From the NCBI GenBank assembly GCA_011032825.1, contig JAADJZ010000005.1, positions 1,803,001 to 1,867,000 on the forward strand: DNA of 64,000 nt, given 5' to 3'. Below the pieces are notes generated by a model, which did not search any database, was not told the DNA's origin, and worked only from the letters and a program-made list of their open reading frames with translations. Below, piece after piece: positions 21,063 to 32,225 of this stretch; within the stretch, counting starts at the first letter, position 1; every line of letters starts with the position of its first letter. Both the position numbers and the translations under genes were made by a program. Source of the DNA: Massariosphaeria phaeospora (Eukaryota > Ascomycota > Dothideomycetes > Pleosporales).

Positions 21063-23771
21063 CTAAATCAGCGCCTCCCCCCTAAACATCGCATCCCGCA
21101 CCTCCCTCACCACATCGGCGCGGTCCCCCGGCCCCACCAGCACAACGCCCCTGCCGCGCCGGCCCATGCGCCCCGTGCGGCCCAGCCGGTGGATGAAGTC
21201 GATGGTCGTGTGCGGCACGTCGTAGAGGATGACGTGGCGCACGGCGACGGTGTCGATGCCGCGCGAGCCGAGGTCCGTGGTCACGATGACTTTGGTGTTG
21301 GGCAGGGTGCGGCTGGTGTCGGCGCGGGCGGGCTTGTGTGTCTGGGCGGGTTTGGGCGCGGGTGCGGACTTGAGCTCTGGGGGGTTGTTATGGTCGTCGG
21401 GGTTGTTGTCATTTGGCGGGGTTTGGGGAGTGTCTTCGTCGCTGGACGGCTTGGTCTGCGGCGGGGTGTCGACGTTGGTGAAAGTCGCTAGCGTTTTCGC
21501 CTGGCGGTTCAGGTTCACGTCGCGGTGGAAGGCCACGGCGTCGATACCCTTCTTGACGAGGTATTCGGTGACGGCCTCGGTGTCCTCGCGCTCGTTGACG
21601 AAGACGAGGATGCGCTTAGTCGGCGTGGTTTCCTTGCCGTCGGCGGGATCGTAGTCGCCGCTGGCCTTGCCGATCTGCCAGATGGTGTCGGCGCAGGCGA
21701 GCATCTTGTTGCCCTTGTAGGGCTCCTTGTTGACGTCGACGACGCCGAGCTGGATGCGGCGAGGGATGGCGTGCAGGTTGGGCGTCACGAGGCGCTGCAT
21801 GTCGGGGTATTGCTCTGCGAGGTATTTGTCTAGGTAGCGCGGGATGGTGGCGGAGCAGAGGATGAGCTTTTTGAGCGACGGGGTGGCTCGTTCGAGGATC
21901 TCGGTGGTGCTGGGCTTGAAGGAGCGGTCGAAGAGGGAGTCGGCTTCGTCGACGATGAGGTGGGTAACGCGGGAGAGGATGTTGGGGTTGCTTGCTGCGA
22001 TGCTGGCGAGGAGAGGGGGTGTGCTGATTACCACGTCCACACCGTTCTCATTAAAGAGGCGGCTTCGGATGACAGTAGCCGTCATCTTTGCTGAGATAGG
22101 GGCTGCTCGAAATTTGACCGCGTGTGAGAGAGACTTTGCAACAGCACCGACCTGGGCCACAAGTTCGGCGGAGGGGACTAAAACGATGGCTCGCGGACGT
22201 GCTGGATCCACAGCTTTGTTTAGTTCTGGTGGCTCTAGACCAAAGAGGTCCTCTCTCTTCTCCTTTTCCTTGTCAGCAGCCTCTTCTGCGTCCTGACGCG
22301 CCGTCTCTTCTGCATCTAGGACCTCTTCCTGCTTAATTGCATCGATGGTAGGAAGAAGATAGGCCAGCGTCTTCCCTGATCCAGTTTCGGCCGCCAGGAG
22401 AAACGACTGTAGAGCCGATCGAGGGAGAGGTGAGCGGCGGGTGCGGCGGTTCTCTCGAAGGCCCAGAAGAGCGGGGATGGCGACAGCTTGGGCAGGAGTG
22501 GGGTTGCGGTATTCGAGGTTAGGTAACGCATCTTTGACAGCTTGTTGTACACTCTCGATCAACGGAAAGTCGTCAAAGGAATCTACCTCGTTGATCTTCC
22601 TCTTGACAGCCGACCGGGATCCATATGGAACTTCATGCAAAGCACGCTGCATCTTCAGAGCGTGGTACGGCTCCGAGCGATGTTTCCTGTCCCCATCATG
22701 CCTTCTGCTGGGATAACTGTCCTTTGTAATCGATCTCCTATCACCACCCTGCCTTTCGTCTCTGCTGGCGAATTTGTTTCGACTCATCAACTTCTCGTCT
22801 CTCTGCCGCTCGAGAAAGGGAGACACTTTGGTGGTATTCAAATGTGAGAACGGATCTTGAGCCTTCCGCGCTGGCTTTGAGAAGGAAGAACCTGATTGAT
22901 TTTCGCGAGCGGGTGGTGGTCTTGCGACAGTTTCCGACAGCACCATGCGGGAGGGTCGAGGCCTGTCGCTTGAGGGGCGCGATCGTGGAGCGGGACGCCG
23001 CGACCCTCTGGCATTGTCCAGGTGTGAGAAAGCGTCTCGTTGCTCTCTCTCAGGTCTTGCGTCTGGTGGGCCACCCCGTGCTGGACGGGGGCTTGGTCGC
23101 TCGAAAGCATCTGGTCGTGAGGTACGGGACGCACCGGGCGGGCGGTGTGAAAAGTCGTTGTTGGGTTTTCGGTCAGGGAAGCCTTCTCGTGTCGCTCTCG
23201 CGGGTCGTTCGTCTGAGAATGCGTCTTGCGAAGGACGGGATGAGCGGGAGGGGCTGCGTGAAAAGTCGTTGCTTGGTCTTCGGGCAGATGAACCTTCTCG
23301 TGTCGCTCTCGCGGGTCGTTCGTCTGAGAGTGTGTCTTGCGAACGGAATGAACGGGGCGAGCTGTGTGAAAAGTCGTTACTGGGTCCTCGGTCAGGTAGG
23401 CCCTCTCGGGTCGTCCTTGCGGGTCGTTCGTCTGAGAATGGGTCTTGCGAAGGACGCGAAGAACGGGGCGGGTTGCGTGAAAAGTACTTTGCGGGTCTTC
23501 CGTCTAGCGGACCACCATGCCGCGATCTGTTTTGCCTTCGGTCCGGTGCGCCCTCTTGCTCATCTGTAAATGCGTCTCGCTGTTGAGGGGACGTGGTGCG
23601 TGCGAACCGCGGTCGCAGAGGTGGAGACGCTTCGGTATAGCGGGCAGCGCGATCCCGTTGCATCTGTGCGTATAGACGGGTCTGCTGGAACGGGGGGAAG
23701 CTCTGCGCGGGTTGTCCAAGTAGAGAGCGCACTTCGCACAAGGGACAGGAGCGAGCGGCCAGGCGCAACAT
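21063..23771 (-). CDS. mrh4: Mitochondrial DEAD-box RNA helicase Mrh4-like, 902 aa
   Basis: This is a single-exon gene. The N-terminus MLRLAARSCPLC with early Arg and no acidic residues is a likely mitochondrial targeting sequence. About 350 residues of Arg/Ser/Pro-rich disordered sequence follow, including 37-residue tandem repeats. The helicase core shows the Q-motif region (NPTPAQAVAIPALLG), motif I (AAETGSGKT), motif Ia-type PSAELVAQVG, motif II DEAD (VDEADSLFD), motif III (CSATIP), motif V (TTDLGSRGID) and motif VI (HRLGRTGRMGRRG). Yeast Mrh4 assembles the large mitoribosomal subunit (established). The protein is longer than yeast Mrh4 because of the N-terminal repeats and an insertion rich in Pro/Asn/Asp before motif V. 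Divergent from bud4. Confidence 0.9.
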   Translation of the reverse strand: MLRLAARSCPLCEVRSLLGQPAQSFPPFQQTRLYAQMQRDRAARYTEASPPLRPRFARTTSPQQRDAFTDEQEGAPDRRQNRSRHGGPLDGRPAKYFSRNPPRSSRPSQDPFSDERPARTTREGLPDRGPSNDFSHSSPRSFRSQDTLSDERPARATREGSSARRPSNDFSRSPSRSSRPSQDAFSDERPARATREGFPDRKPNNDFSHRPPGASRTSRPDAFERPSPRPARGGPPDARPEREQRDAFSHLDNARGSRRPAPRSRPSSDRPRPSRMVLSETVARPPPARENQSGSSFSKPARKAQDPFSHLNTTKVSPFLERQRDEKLMSRNKFASRDERQGGDRRSITKDSYPSRRHDGDRKHRSEPYHALKMQRALHEVPYGSRSAVKRKINEVDSFDDFPLIESVQQAVKDALPNLEYRNPTPAQAVAIPALLGLRENRRTRRSPLPRSALQSFLLAAETGSGKTLAYLLPTIDAIKQEEVLDAEETARQDAEEAADKEKEKREDLFGLEPPELNKAVDPARPRAIVLVPSAELVAQVGAVAKSLSHAVKFRAAPISAKMTATVIRSRLFNENGVDVVISTPPLLASIAASNPNILSRVTHLIVDEADSLFDRSFKPSTTEILERATPSLKKLILCSATIPRYLDKYLAEQYPDMQRLVTPNLHAIPRRIQLGVVDVNKEPYKGNKMLACADTIWQIGKASGDYDPADGKETTPTKRILVFVNEREDTEAVTEYLVKKGIDAVAFHRDVNLNRQAKTLATFTNVDTPPQTKPSSDEDTPQTPPNDNNPDDHNNPPELKSAPAPKPAQTHKPARADTSRTLPNTKVIVTTDLGSRGIDTVAVRHVILYDVPHTTIDFIHRLGRTGRMGRRGRGVVLVGPGDRADVVREVRDAMFRGEALI
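23140..23520 (-). repeat. Coding minisatellite in mrh4 (about 111-118 bp units)
   Basis: Three clear units and one diverged unit encode a roughly 37-residue repeat of the form RPSQDxFSDERPARATREG followed by a PSNDFS block. The core DNA GCGGGTCGTTCGTCTGAGA recurs near 23200, 23311 and 23429. All units keep the reading frame. Confidence 0.85.
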
Positions 23772-24363
23772 GGCGCCGAGAGAAGAACAGAGGAAAAGAA
23801 ACGTCTACGAGGTCTGCGCGGGCATGGCGGCGCGGTGTTCACGGTGCAGGCCTGGACGGTGGGGCTGCGCGTGGACGACGTCAAGGTTGAGAAGTGTCAG
23901 TGGCAGAAGAGAGTCTTGGCACTGGACTTTTCGGTTTGTTCCTGCGCCACAGCCAGCATCATCTCAGCGTTCGCCGGCCGGTCTTGGGCTGGAGGCTGGT
24001 GGTGCGACGCGGGGGCGCGGGCGCGGGCGCTAGACGCGTCGCCCATGGCAACGGCAGCCCGACGGCAGCCCGGCGCTGTTGACGCCCAGCCGAGAAGCCC
24101 AGGCCCATATCATATCACCGCTGCGCATCCTGTCCTCCCTCCCCCCTCCGACCAACAACAGCGCCAGCGCGGGTTCGACCTCGTTCACTTCTGCCCTCCC
24201 CTCCCATATTCTTGTCGGCGCGCGTCTTTGGTCCCGTCTGCTCCGCATTGCCTGCGCCTCTCCTCGCGGCTGCCCGCACGCACATTCTTCGCAAACATTC
24301 CTCGCCTGCGCAAACAGGCTTCCTGCAGCGACCTGTCCCCTCCGCCGGCGCTGGTCGAGGGCA
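23772..24363. promoter_or_regulatory. Shared divergent promoter region, mrh4 / bud4
   Basis: This 592-bp GC-rich spacer lies between opposing start codons. Chance ORFs on both strands overlap one another, and none looks coding. CT-rich runs lie at 24125-24260. Confidence 0.55.
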
Positions 24364-27300
24364 ATGTCTGGCAACGAGGCGGTACGTACTTGCTTGCACC
24401 TGCTCGCCAATGCGCCCATCGCGCGTGGGTCTGGCTGCTAACACGACCACTGCCACAGGTGTCGCCACTACGCATCAACAAACCCACAGGTGCCTCGCCG
24501 ACCAAGATGGGGCGCCCGCTCTCTGAGATCGGCTCCACCGAGCGCCGACGCAACTCGCCGAGCTTCAACCAAGCGACCAAGGTATGGCCGAGTCCCCAGT
24601 GCATTCCGGCCCCGCGCGGTTGCTAACGTGGCATAGAAGGTCTACCTCACCAAGGAGTCGTCACCCTTCGACGCTTCGCCATTCAACAACAGCCCGCGCC
24701 TGTTCTGGAAAGAGCAGACCACCTCGCCCAAAGCCAGGTTTGGATCGGAGAACGAGCACGAGCGCGAGCCGTCGCTGTCGCCCAAGCGCTCCTCCATCGA
24801 GAATCTGAAGAAGGCCTCCCGCGTCAAGAACAGCAGCATGTTTGCACGCGAGCAGCAGAACGAGTACGACCCGACTTCGGTGCAGACTCTTGACCGCCCG
24901 CTGGCTGCTGGCCGCCCATTGGCCACCCAAGTCCAGGGCAATGCTTACGATGGTAACGGCCTCAGCGGACTGCGTAAAGAAAACGACGAGTTCAAAGGCC
25001 ATCGTCGAGGCGAGAGCCTCAGCAAGATCCCTACTCTCAGCCCTTCAAAAACATCACCATCAAAGCTTCAATTGGCATATTCTTCACCGTCAAAGGGCCT
25101 TTCTTCGCCAGCGGAACCCCGCACGTCGCCCAGCAAGCCCTCGCTCGTCAACAATGGCCGCTTCACATATCTAGAGTACAACCCTGACTCGAGCATGTTA
25201 TCCGAGGACGACGAGCTCAAGCACCAGACCCCACGGCCTTTGCGCCGGCATGCTAAGAGCGTGACCTTCGATGCTGCTCCTCCGACAATCAACGAGTACG
25301 AGATGGTCACGCCTGATCCATCTTCGGTCGCATCCGGGTCGCGCGAGGGTAGCTACGAGACTGACGAAGAAGAACTAAGCTTCGACCAGGATGATAGTTT
25401 TGACGCTTCTCTTGAGGATACAGATAAAACGCCAGTGGTCCTTCCCGAGGACTGGCGTCACATGAGCCCAGAGGCGGCAGATACTTCCCTTGCCGATGCT
25501 CAGGACGATGTCTTCGACGCGCGTGACAACAGCCCCATGCCTCAGGCACGCCCGAACGGCGTCGCCAAGTCGAACGGCTCGCGCCATGGCTCAACCAACT
25601 CGGAGGGCGAGTCCCGGCCTCTTCCTCCCCTCCCGGGCATGCAAGCGTTTGACGAGCGACGACGTCGCGATTCCAGCATCGGCCTCTCTGCGGCTGCCGA
25701 GCGCGTCAGTGGAAGCCGTAGATCGCTACCTCATCCTCCGCCAGCAGCTGGCTTCTCCAAGGCCGACCTGCTCAACATGCGCGAAGGCTCAATGTCCCTC
25801 GAGGACAGGCTCGGCTTGATGAATTTTGACGACGACCGCAACACCGAGACTCCCACTCAGGAAACCCAGAACAAAATGGAACTTGGCGTCCAGGTCCAGG
25901 TTGCAGAGATTGAGGATGTGACAGAGTCCGAACTTACGATTGGTGAAGGACCTAAGGTGCCGCGCATCTCCCGCGAGTCTATCTTGCGAAAGGTCAAGAG
26001 CCGCAACTTCGATGAGTATGACAGCTACAACTACGATGCTGAGTCAAGTCCCGAGCGCAGCTATGGCGACCTGGCTGACCTTGACCCGGATGTTCCTATC
26101 CCTTCTCGAGAAGCCTCGTCCAACTTCGACGAGCTCCCTCAAGAAGCCGACGAGGAAGCTGATAGTGTCATTGACGCCTACTCTTTTGCCGAGACAACAG
26201 AGGTCTATGTGGAAGAGTTCACCCAGGTCGACGAGGTGACTCAAGTCGAGGACTACGAGCGTGAAACTTCCGTCATCCGCCATGAAGTGAAGGTTGAAAT
26301 GGAGGAAGAAGACATCACAAGCCAGTATTCGCCTCAGCCAGAGGAGCAACCCATGTCTCAGGGCACCATCGAATCTTCTGGCCCGTCAACACCCACGGCC
26401 TTGGACTCTCCTCCAGCTGATACTCAAAATGAGGAAGACCAGAACGAGCTGTTTGCTTCTTTCAACGACACCGACATGGACTTGCGATTGGATCCTCTCA
26501 AGGCTTCATTTTCCACGGCACCCAGTCCTCTAGACACTGCACCTAAAATTGGTGCTATGCGTGAGTTCCTACGCCGACCAGAGACACCTGAAGCGGCCGA
26601 AGAAGAGGATGCCGATGTCGAAGATCCAGGTACACCCGATTCAGTTATCCGGCATCCAGTGGTCGTTGAGCCATCGCAAGATGATGAATCTTCGGTGGTT
26701 CCTGAGCCCCAGGCAACCATCAAGGGTGCCGGTGGTAGACTCAAGACTCGTCCCTCACTCCTCCCGGGAGACTTGGACATGGCGGCAACGCGCCGACAGG
26801 TTAGTGGTGAACACCCTCCTCCAGTGCCAGAGCGAAGCCCGAAACGCCAGTCTCTTAGTCTGGACATTGGTCATATTGAGGAGGAGGACTCTCAAGCAAG
26901 CCTCTGCAACAAGGAAAATCGTATGCTTGACATTGCTATTGGCGAGGACTGCCATGACCTAAGCTTCGGTCTTGGCAAAGAGTTCGATCACATTATCGAG
27001 GCTCAAAAGGTACATAACCTTTTTCCTTTACCCTCTTTTGCCCAATTTCCGACATATACTGCTGCTGAGCCTGATGCTGCGAACAACATGTCTGGTGAGG
27101 GTTTTGTGTACACGAAGAGTCCGGCTAATGGTCGCGTCCGTGAGCAGAAGGGATACCTTATGCGCCAGAACACCAAGGTTGTGGTAGCCAGCAGTCGACA
27201 GTTCAGCGATGAGAAACCAAGTACGGAAGCAAAGCCTGCCGCCAGTAAGGAGACCAAGACCGCAGTTCCCAATCCAAGAAAGACCAGCGCTGAACGGAAG

Positions 27301-29042
27301 CCTGCATGGACGACCGAGCCCTGGAATGGGAAAGCAAGGCGACGCAGTATCCGAACACCCTCCGGCGCTCGACGCGCAGCCGCAGCAGAACCTGCGCCTC
27401 CTCTTCCGGGGCAACAGTCCGCTGTTACTACTGGGCTCGATTCAGTCGAGGAGGGAGTAGTAGATGAATTTGAAGAAGGCCAAGAGCGAGGAAGGCTATT
27501 CGTGAAGGTCGTAGGTGTGAAGGATCTTGATCTCCCTCTACCAAAAAGTAAGTGTTAGGCGTCCTTGTCTACTGTTAACAATGCTGACTTGCTCCACTAG
27601 CTGAACGTACATGGTTCCAGCTTACTCTTGACAACGGATTGCACTGCGTAACTACATCCTGGTTGGAGCTCGGCCACAGTGCGCCTATCGGCCAAGAGTT
27701 CGAACTTGTCGTTCTCGATGACCTGGAGTTCCAGCTCACTCTTCAAACCAAGCTTGAACCTCCACCCAAGCCCGAGATCGTTGCGGCCCCAGCAAAGGCA
27801 GTCAGCCATAAAAAGTCGCATTCGGCGTTCCGAAATCTTCTTTCATCACCCAAAAAGCGGAAAGAGCAAGAACGTAAGCAACAAGAAGAAGCCGATCGTG
27901 TGGCTTTGCAACATCAACAGGAGGCCCAGGCGAAGCGCACCCACCAGGCTACCGCATGGGATCTACTGCACGATCTGGTCGGCCCGGATGGCTCCTTTGC
28001 ACGTGCGTACGTATGCTTGAAGAACCACGAAAACCAAGCATATGGACGTCCTCTCAATGTGGACATTCCTTGCTTCAACGAGTGGGCCGTAGATGACAGT
28101 GGTGTCAGCAGTGTCAAAAGTAAGCGCGGAGGCGTCGTTCGACGGCCACCTTACCGGGTCGGAAAACTTGCACTCCAGCTTCTCTACGTTCCAAAGCCGG
28201 CCAACGCGAAGGATGAGGATATGCCCAAGAGCATGAACGCTTGCATAAGGGAACTCAAAGAGGCCGAAGCAGTTAGGGAACAGAACTACGAGGGACACTT
28301 GAGCCAACAAGGCGGTGACTGCCCAGTAAGTTATCTAGATTGTTAACGTCTCTGAACAGCATGCTGATTATTCTTCCAGTACTGGCGCCGCCGCTTCTTC
28401 CGCCTGTCAGGCACAAAGCTTACAGCCTACCACGAGACCACCCGACAGCCTCGCGCAACTATCAATCTTGCAAAAGCTACCAAGCTCATTGACGACAAGT
28501 CCGCCCTCCAACAGCCCGCTTCAACGAAGAGTGGTGGACGTCGCAAGTCCGCCTTTGCCGAAGAAGAGGATGGCTACATGTTCGTCGAAGAGGGCTTCCG
28601 TATCCGCTTTGCCAACGGTGAAGTAATCGACTTCTATGCCGACAGTACGGCAGAGAAGGAAGGCTGGATGAAAGTCCTGCTGGAGACTGTGGGCAAAGAC
28701 ATCGCCGGCAACAAAGGCTGGTCAGACATGATTCTTGAGAAGGAGCGGAAAGAAAAGACGCAAGCCAAAGGAGCTCCACCACTTGCACAGGCAAAGGCAC
28801 CCAGGGAGAACTTCAATGCCAGTGGTGCTCAACCGCCGCGGCCACGGTCTCACGAAGGTGTCGGCAGCCGATCCATGCCCTCCAGCCCAGTCAAGCCTAG
28901 TCATTCACGAACACAGTCGCATGCCCCTCAACCACCGCCGCCAATCGAGAAGGACGCGCGTCACAAGGCGAGCACGAACCCTCGTGCACGAGAAGGTGCG
29001 AAGTCGGGACGCAGAGATCAGGTTCGATCGATGATTTTCTAA
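24364..29042 (+). CDS. bud4: Bud4/anillin-like septation protein with PH domain, 1479 aa
   Basis: Exons are 24364-24381, 24459-24581, 24637-27547, 27601-28325 and 28380-29042; introns are 77, 55, 53 and 54 bp, all in phase. About 1000 residues of acidic, Ser/Pro-rich disordered sequence precede an anillin-homology block beginning RLFVKVVGVKDLDLPLPK and continuing ERTWFQLTLDNGLHCVTTSW. A C-terminal pleckstrin-homology domain follows (YWRRRFFRLSGTKLTAYHE to EKEGWMKVLLETV). The protein ends in a Pro/Ser-rich tail. The family organises septin rings and marks septation sites at the cell cortex (established for Bud4 and filamentous-fungal homologues). A 60-nt stretch at 27010-27069 (GTACAT...CTGCTGAG) is in frame and intron-like, so 20 residues before MSGEGFVYTK may be spliced out. 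Confidence 0.94.
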
Positions 29043-29931
29043 GTCATTCCATTCATCGATTGATACCCCCCTCTTCAAAGGACACATTTGGAACCCTCAC
29101 TTACATCTTTCTTTGCGTCGTAGTTTCTATCTTTCTCTGCAAGGCTCGGTTTCTTCGGGAGACGAAGCGATGCTACGCATCGTCGTTTGTGAGTGCAGTG
29201 GCGATGTTGGGGCTATTTGATCTTCACTCTCACACTCCCTGATGTGTGGCTGCATCGCTGTACAAACTCGCTGGAGCTGTTTGTTCATGGTGGAGAGTTG
29301 GTCGGCGGGCGGCTTTTGGCTTCATTCTTGTTCGCTTTTATTGTTCTATTATGATGTTTATTCTGTAATCGGCGTATGTGGGGCGGCGGTCGGTGGTCGT
29401 CTTTTGGTTACGAATGGGTGATGCTGGTTTCAGCATCTGATCTGGGTAATGAATGATGCTGAGAGTGAGAGAGAGATGGTCTGGCCTGGTGTGTGGTTGG
29501 TTGTGTAGAGACAACGATTCCTGGAAAATATATGTTACTTCAAAAAAGTCGACGCAATGATTGTAAAGTGATGTTTTGATTGGATGGAATACTTTAACGT
29601 TACTTTGCTCGTAACAGGTATTGGGATGCGATGTAGCTAGCTGTTGGCTTTATGGAGGAAATCATAGTATATGACGATGTTGTAGCTCCCCCCGTCGGGG
29701 CCGCGAAAACAGTAGTGCCGAAGCGGGCCTTGGCGTGCAGCTCGCTGGAGGTGATCATCGCTCGCTCGTCGCGCGCTACCCTCGAGCCGCTGCTTTCTCA
29801 CGACCGACCTCACTTTCTCACCCGCCCCACATACCCACCCACATACTCCGTCGACCGTACTTCAAATCTGGATTGAATCGTGCTCTGAGCTGAGCTGAGC
29901 TGCGCGATCATATCGCGTGTTGTTGGCAAAG
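29043..29931. other. Intergenic spacer
   Basis: This 889-bp spacer holds the 3' UTR of bud4, then promoter sequence with GAGCTGAGCTGAGC repeats just before 29900. A 74-codon ORF at 29652 has no coding character. Confidence 0.5.
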
Positions 29932-32078
29932 ATGCCTCAGTCTGGTATGTATGAAAGTTATGCGCTGCGCGTTGTGCTGCGGGAAGGGAGGCCATCCGGC
30001 GTCCGGAGCGCGTTTTCCATGGATGGATGGATGGATGGGATATGACGAGTGGAGGTGGGTGTTGGGTGAAGGATTGTTCGACTTCTGGACCGGAGCGGAC
30101 CTGAGATGAGCTGGATTCCCGGATAAGAGTTGCGCTGGACGGGAGATGCTGGACTGGGCTGGCGGCCACGCGAGGACTCACTCGGATTTGCGCAACGGAC
30201 TCGGATTGCGCAACTGCACGCTGGACATGGACGAACCTGTGGCGCTCGATCGAGGCCGATTGCAAATGGCGGCGGTCGGGAAGGAACTGTCCTCGTGGCG
30301 CCTGGAGTGCGCAGAAGGAGAGAGTCATGCCTGGAAGCTCCGATACGCATGCCTGGATCAATTCCCAGATCAGGCAGGACCTCTGCGGAGAGAGCTCTTT
30401 CTACTTGGAGCGCAGGGCGCTTTCTTGAGGAATCAAGCGGCCCGCCTCATATACTGCACATCCGCTGCTCGATCCTGGAGCTGAGCTGGTTCACACATTC
30501 CCATTCATACCACGACATTCATACCACGACATTCATACCACGACACGCTTAGGTCCCCTCAACCTCACGCCTATGGCGTCTAGCCCGATCCACTGAATTG
30601 TTGACCCAGCATGGATCAACAACAACAGCAACAGCTGCAAGAACAAATACAAAGACGATTTCAGCGTGAGTTCCAGCGCCTATTGTATCTTCAACGGAGG
30701 GTCGATGAAACAACGCACTCAACACCGCCAGCAACAACTCAATCAACAGCACCTCCGACTTGGCAATCTGCTGTTGCTCCAACGACACGTTCAACTCCTC
30801 AGCCGTGGCAATCGACTTCTCTCCCGAATTAATGATCGGCTATTCCGACGACGACGCAATGAACAGCTCCGACAAGAACGCAATCAACAGCTACCCCAGC
30901 TTGATCGCTATGAAGAGCTGTCCCGGCGACAACGCTATCAAAGGCGCCAGCTACACGGCGCTCTGCTGTTCAGGCAACTACAAGATCTACTGCGCCTCCA
31001 ACGCTCTGAACGTGTCCGTCATCTTCGTGAACGGTGGGAACACCAACAACAACACAATGAACAGCTCCGTGAACAGCCCCGCCAACAACGCAATCAGTTA
31101 CCTCCACCAACAGCGAACGGTCGACACACCCCTTCAGATTCGTCTGAAGAGTCACGATAACCCCTCCGGTGCGACAACTACGAATACGTCTCCATTGACC
31201 AGCCTCAATGGCGACTTCGATGGCCATACGCCACAGCAGCGTTGTTGAGCGTTTTGTATCCCGAGAGACACATCCACTAACAAAGCATAGTACCACCTCG
31301 AGCCTTCTCCCAAAAGGAACTGCCCCCCTCCGTCGAAACCGCCTACTACCGCAAGTGCATCGAGCTGCGCCGCCGCATCAACGACATCGAAGAGAACAAT
31401 GACGGCACGCGCCTGCGCCTCAAGCGCCTCAACCGCGGCATACAGAAAATGCGTCTTGAGCGCGTCTTCCTGCTGGAGCAGCTCCACAAACTCATGGAAT
31501 ACAACGCGGACGATTCCGATCGCAGTAGCAGCCCGCCGCCGACCCCCACCGACAAGCCCATGCGCAGCAAGCGCAGCCACCGCCGCGGCACACCTCCAGC
31601 CGGCGACTCGCAGCTCGGCAGCGGCATGCCCGGTGGCCCGAACGCCAGCCCCGGCAGCACGCACCACGCACAGATCCTGCACTCGATGAACCCCATGTCG
31701 TCGGCCCAGAGCACGCCGGACCCCAGCGGCGCGCACCCGTTCTTCAACATTCCAGGATGCTCGCCACTCTCCACCATCAATGGAACGGGTGGCACCAGCC
31801 AGCCCGTTCTCCCGCCGCTACATGCGCTACCTCCGCTCCAGTCGCTGACACCACGTCCGCTGGAGAGCGGCTCCCGCGCGTACTTCGACCCCGCTCACGA
31901 CGAGCAGCGCATGTCGGAGCGCGAGCGCGAGCACGAGCACGAGGGCGAGGAGTATACGGGACGGCGGCGCGCGCATTCAGGCGCCCAAGTACCGCAGAGT
32001 GAAGCAAGGGACGCGCAGAATGGCGACACGGAGATGACGGATGCCGCTGAGGGCGGCTTCACGGCGGTGAATCGGTAG
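29932..32078 (+). CDS. INO80-complex-type coiled-coil protein (INO80E/Nhp10-like N-terminus), 266 aa
   Basis: Exon 2 (31291-32078) is secure. It encodes VPPRAFSQKELPPSVETAYY and then a basic coiled coil (RKCIELRRRINDIEENN to MRLERVFLLEQL), like the N-terminal domain of INO80 subunit E and Nhp10-type proteins. A Ser/Pro-rich middle, a Glu/Arg/His run (EREREHEHEGEE) and a tail with TEMTDAAEGG follow. A TAG acceptor directly precedes it in phase 1. The best first exon is 29932-29944 (ATGCCTCAGTCTG then GTATGT), which matches in phase and gives MPQS. This makes a 1346-bp intron, extraordinary for this genome, and the intron contains the Q/R-rich ORF at 30611. An alternative upstream exon is possible. 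Probable role: chromatin remodelling in the nucleus. Confidence 0.6.
30503..30544. repeat. Three perfect 14-bp tandem repeats
   Basis: The unit ATTCATACCACGAC is repeated three times head to tail without mismatch, within the long intron and about 70 bp upstream of the Q/R-rich ORF. Confidence 0.95.
30611..31160 (+). pseudogene. Q/R/L-rich coiled-coil ORF with an apparent +1 frameshift
   Basis: The ATG at 30611 opens MDQQQQQQLQEQIQRRFQ, and this frame stays Gln/Arg-rich to about 30705 (LQRRVDE). The same style then continues in the +1 frame (QRTQHRQQQLNQQH) to a stop at 31160 as a long Leu/Arg/Gln helix with blocks such as RRQRYQRRQLHGALLFRQLQ and a tail SDSSEESR. No GT-AG intron of normal length links the frames (the in-phase option from 30666 would be 34 nt). 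It is therefore a frameshifted gene, a sequencing error, a +1 recoding site or chance opening of CAR/CGN-rich DNA; the third frame is also open at 30760-31248. It lies inside the inferred first intron of the INO80-type gene. Confidence 0.35.
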
Positions 32079-32195
32079 ATGGCGAAATACTTTCTCGGGG
32101 GTCCCTTCGTCGGTGCTCCAGATCGGACTAGCGAGGCGTTTTATGGTTGGATTATGTACGTTATACTCTCCCCCAGAGGGTTTTTTTCAGTGCAT

Positions 32196-32225
32196 GGGAT
32201 AGGATAGGATAGGATGGGATGGGAT
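32196..32225. repeat. (A/G)GGAT pentamer microsatellite
   Basis: Six head-to-tail pentamers, three AGGAT and three GGGAT. Confidence 0.9.

Noticed and set aside
30760..31248. Third open frame of the Q/R-rich region (162 codons)
   Set aside because: Asn/Ser-rich reading of the same CAR/CGN repeats; no independent coding feature.
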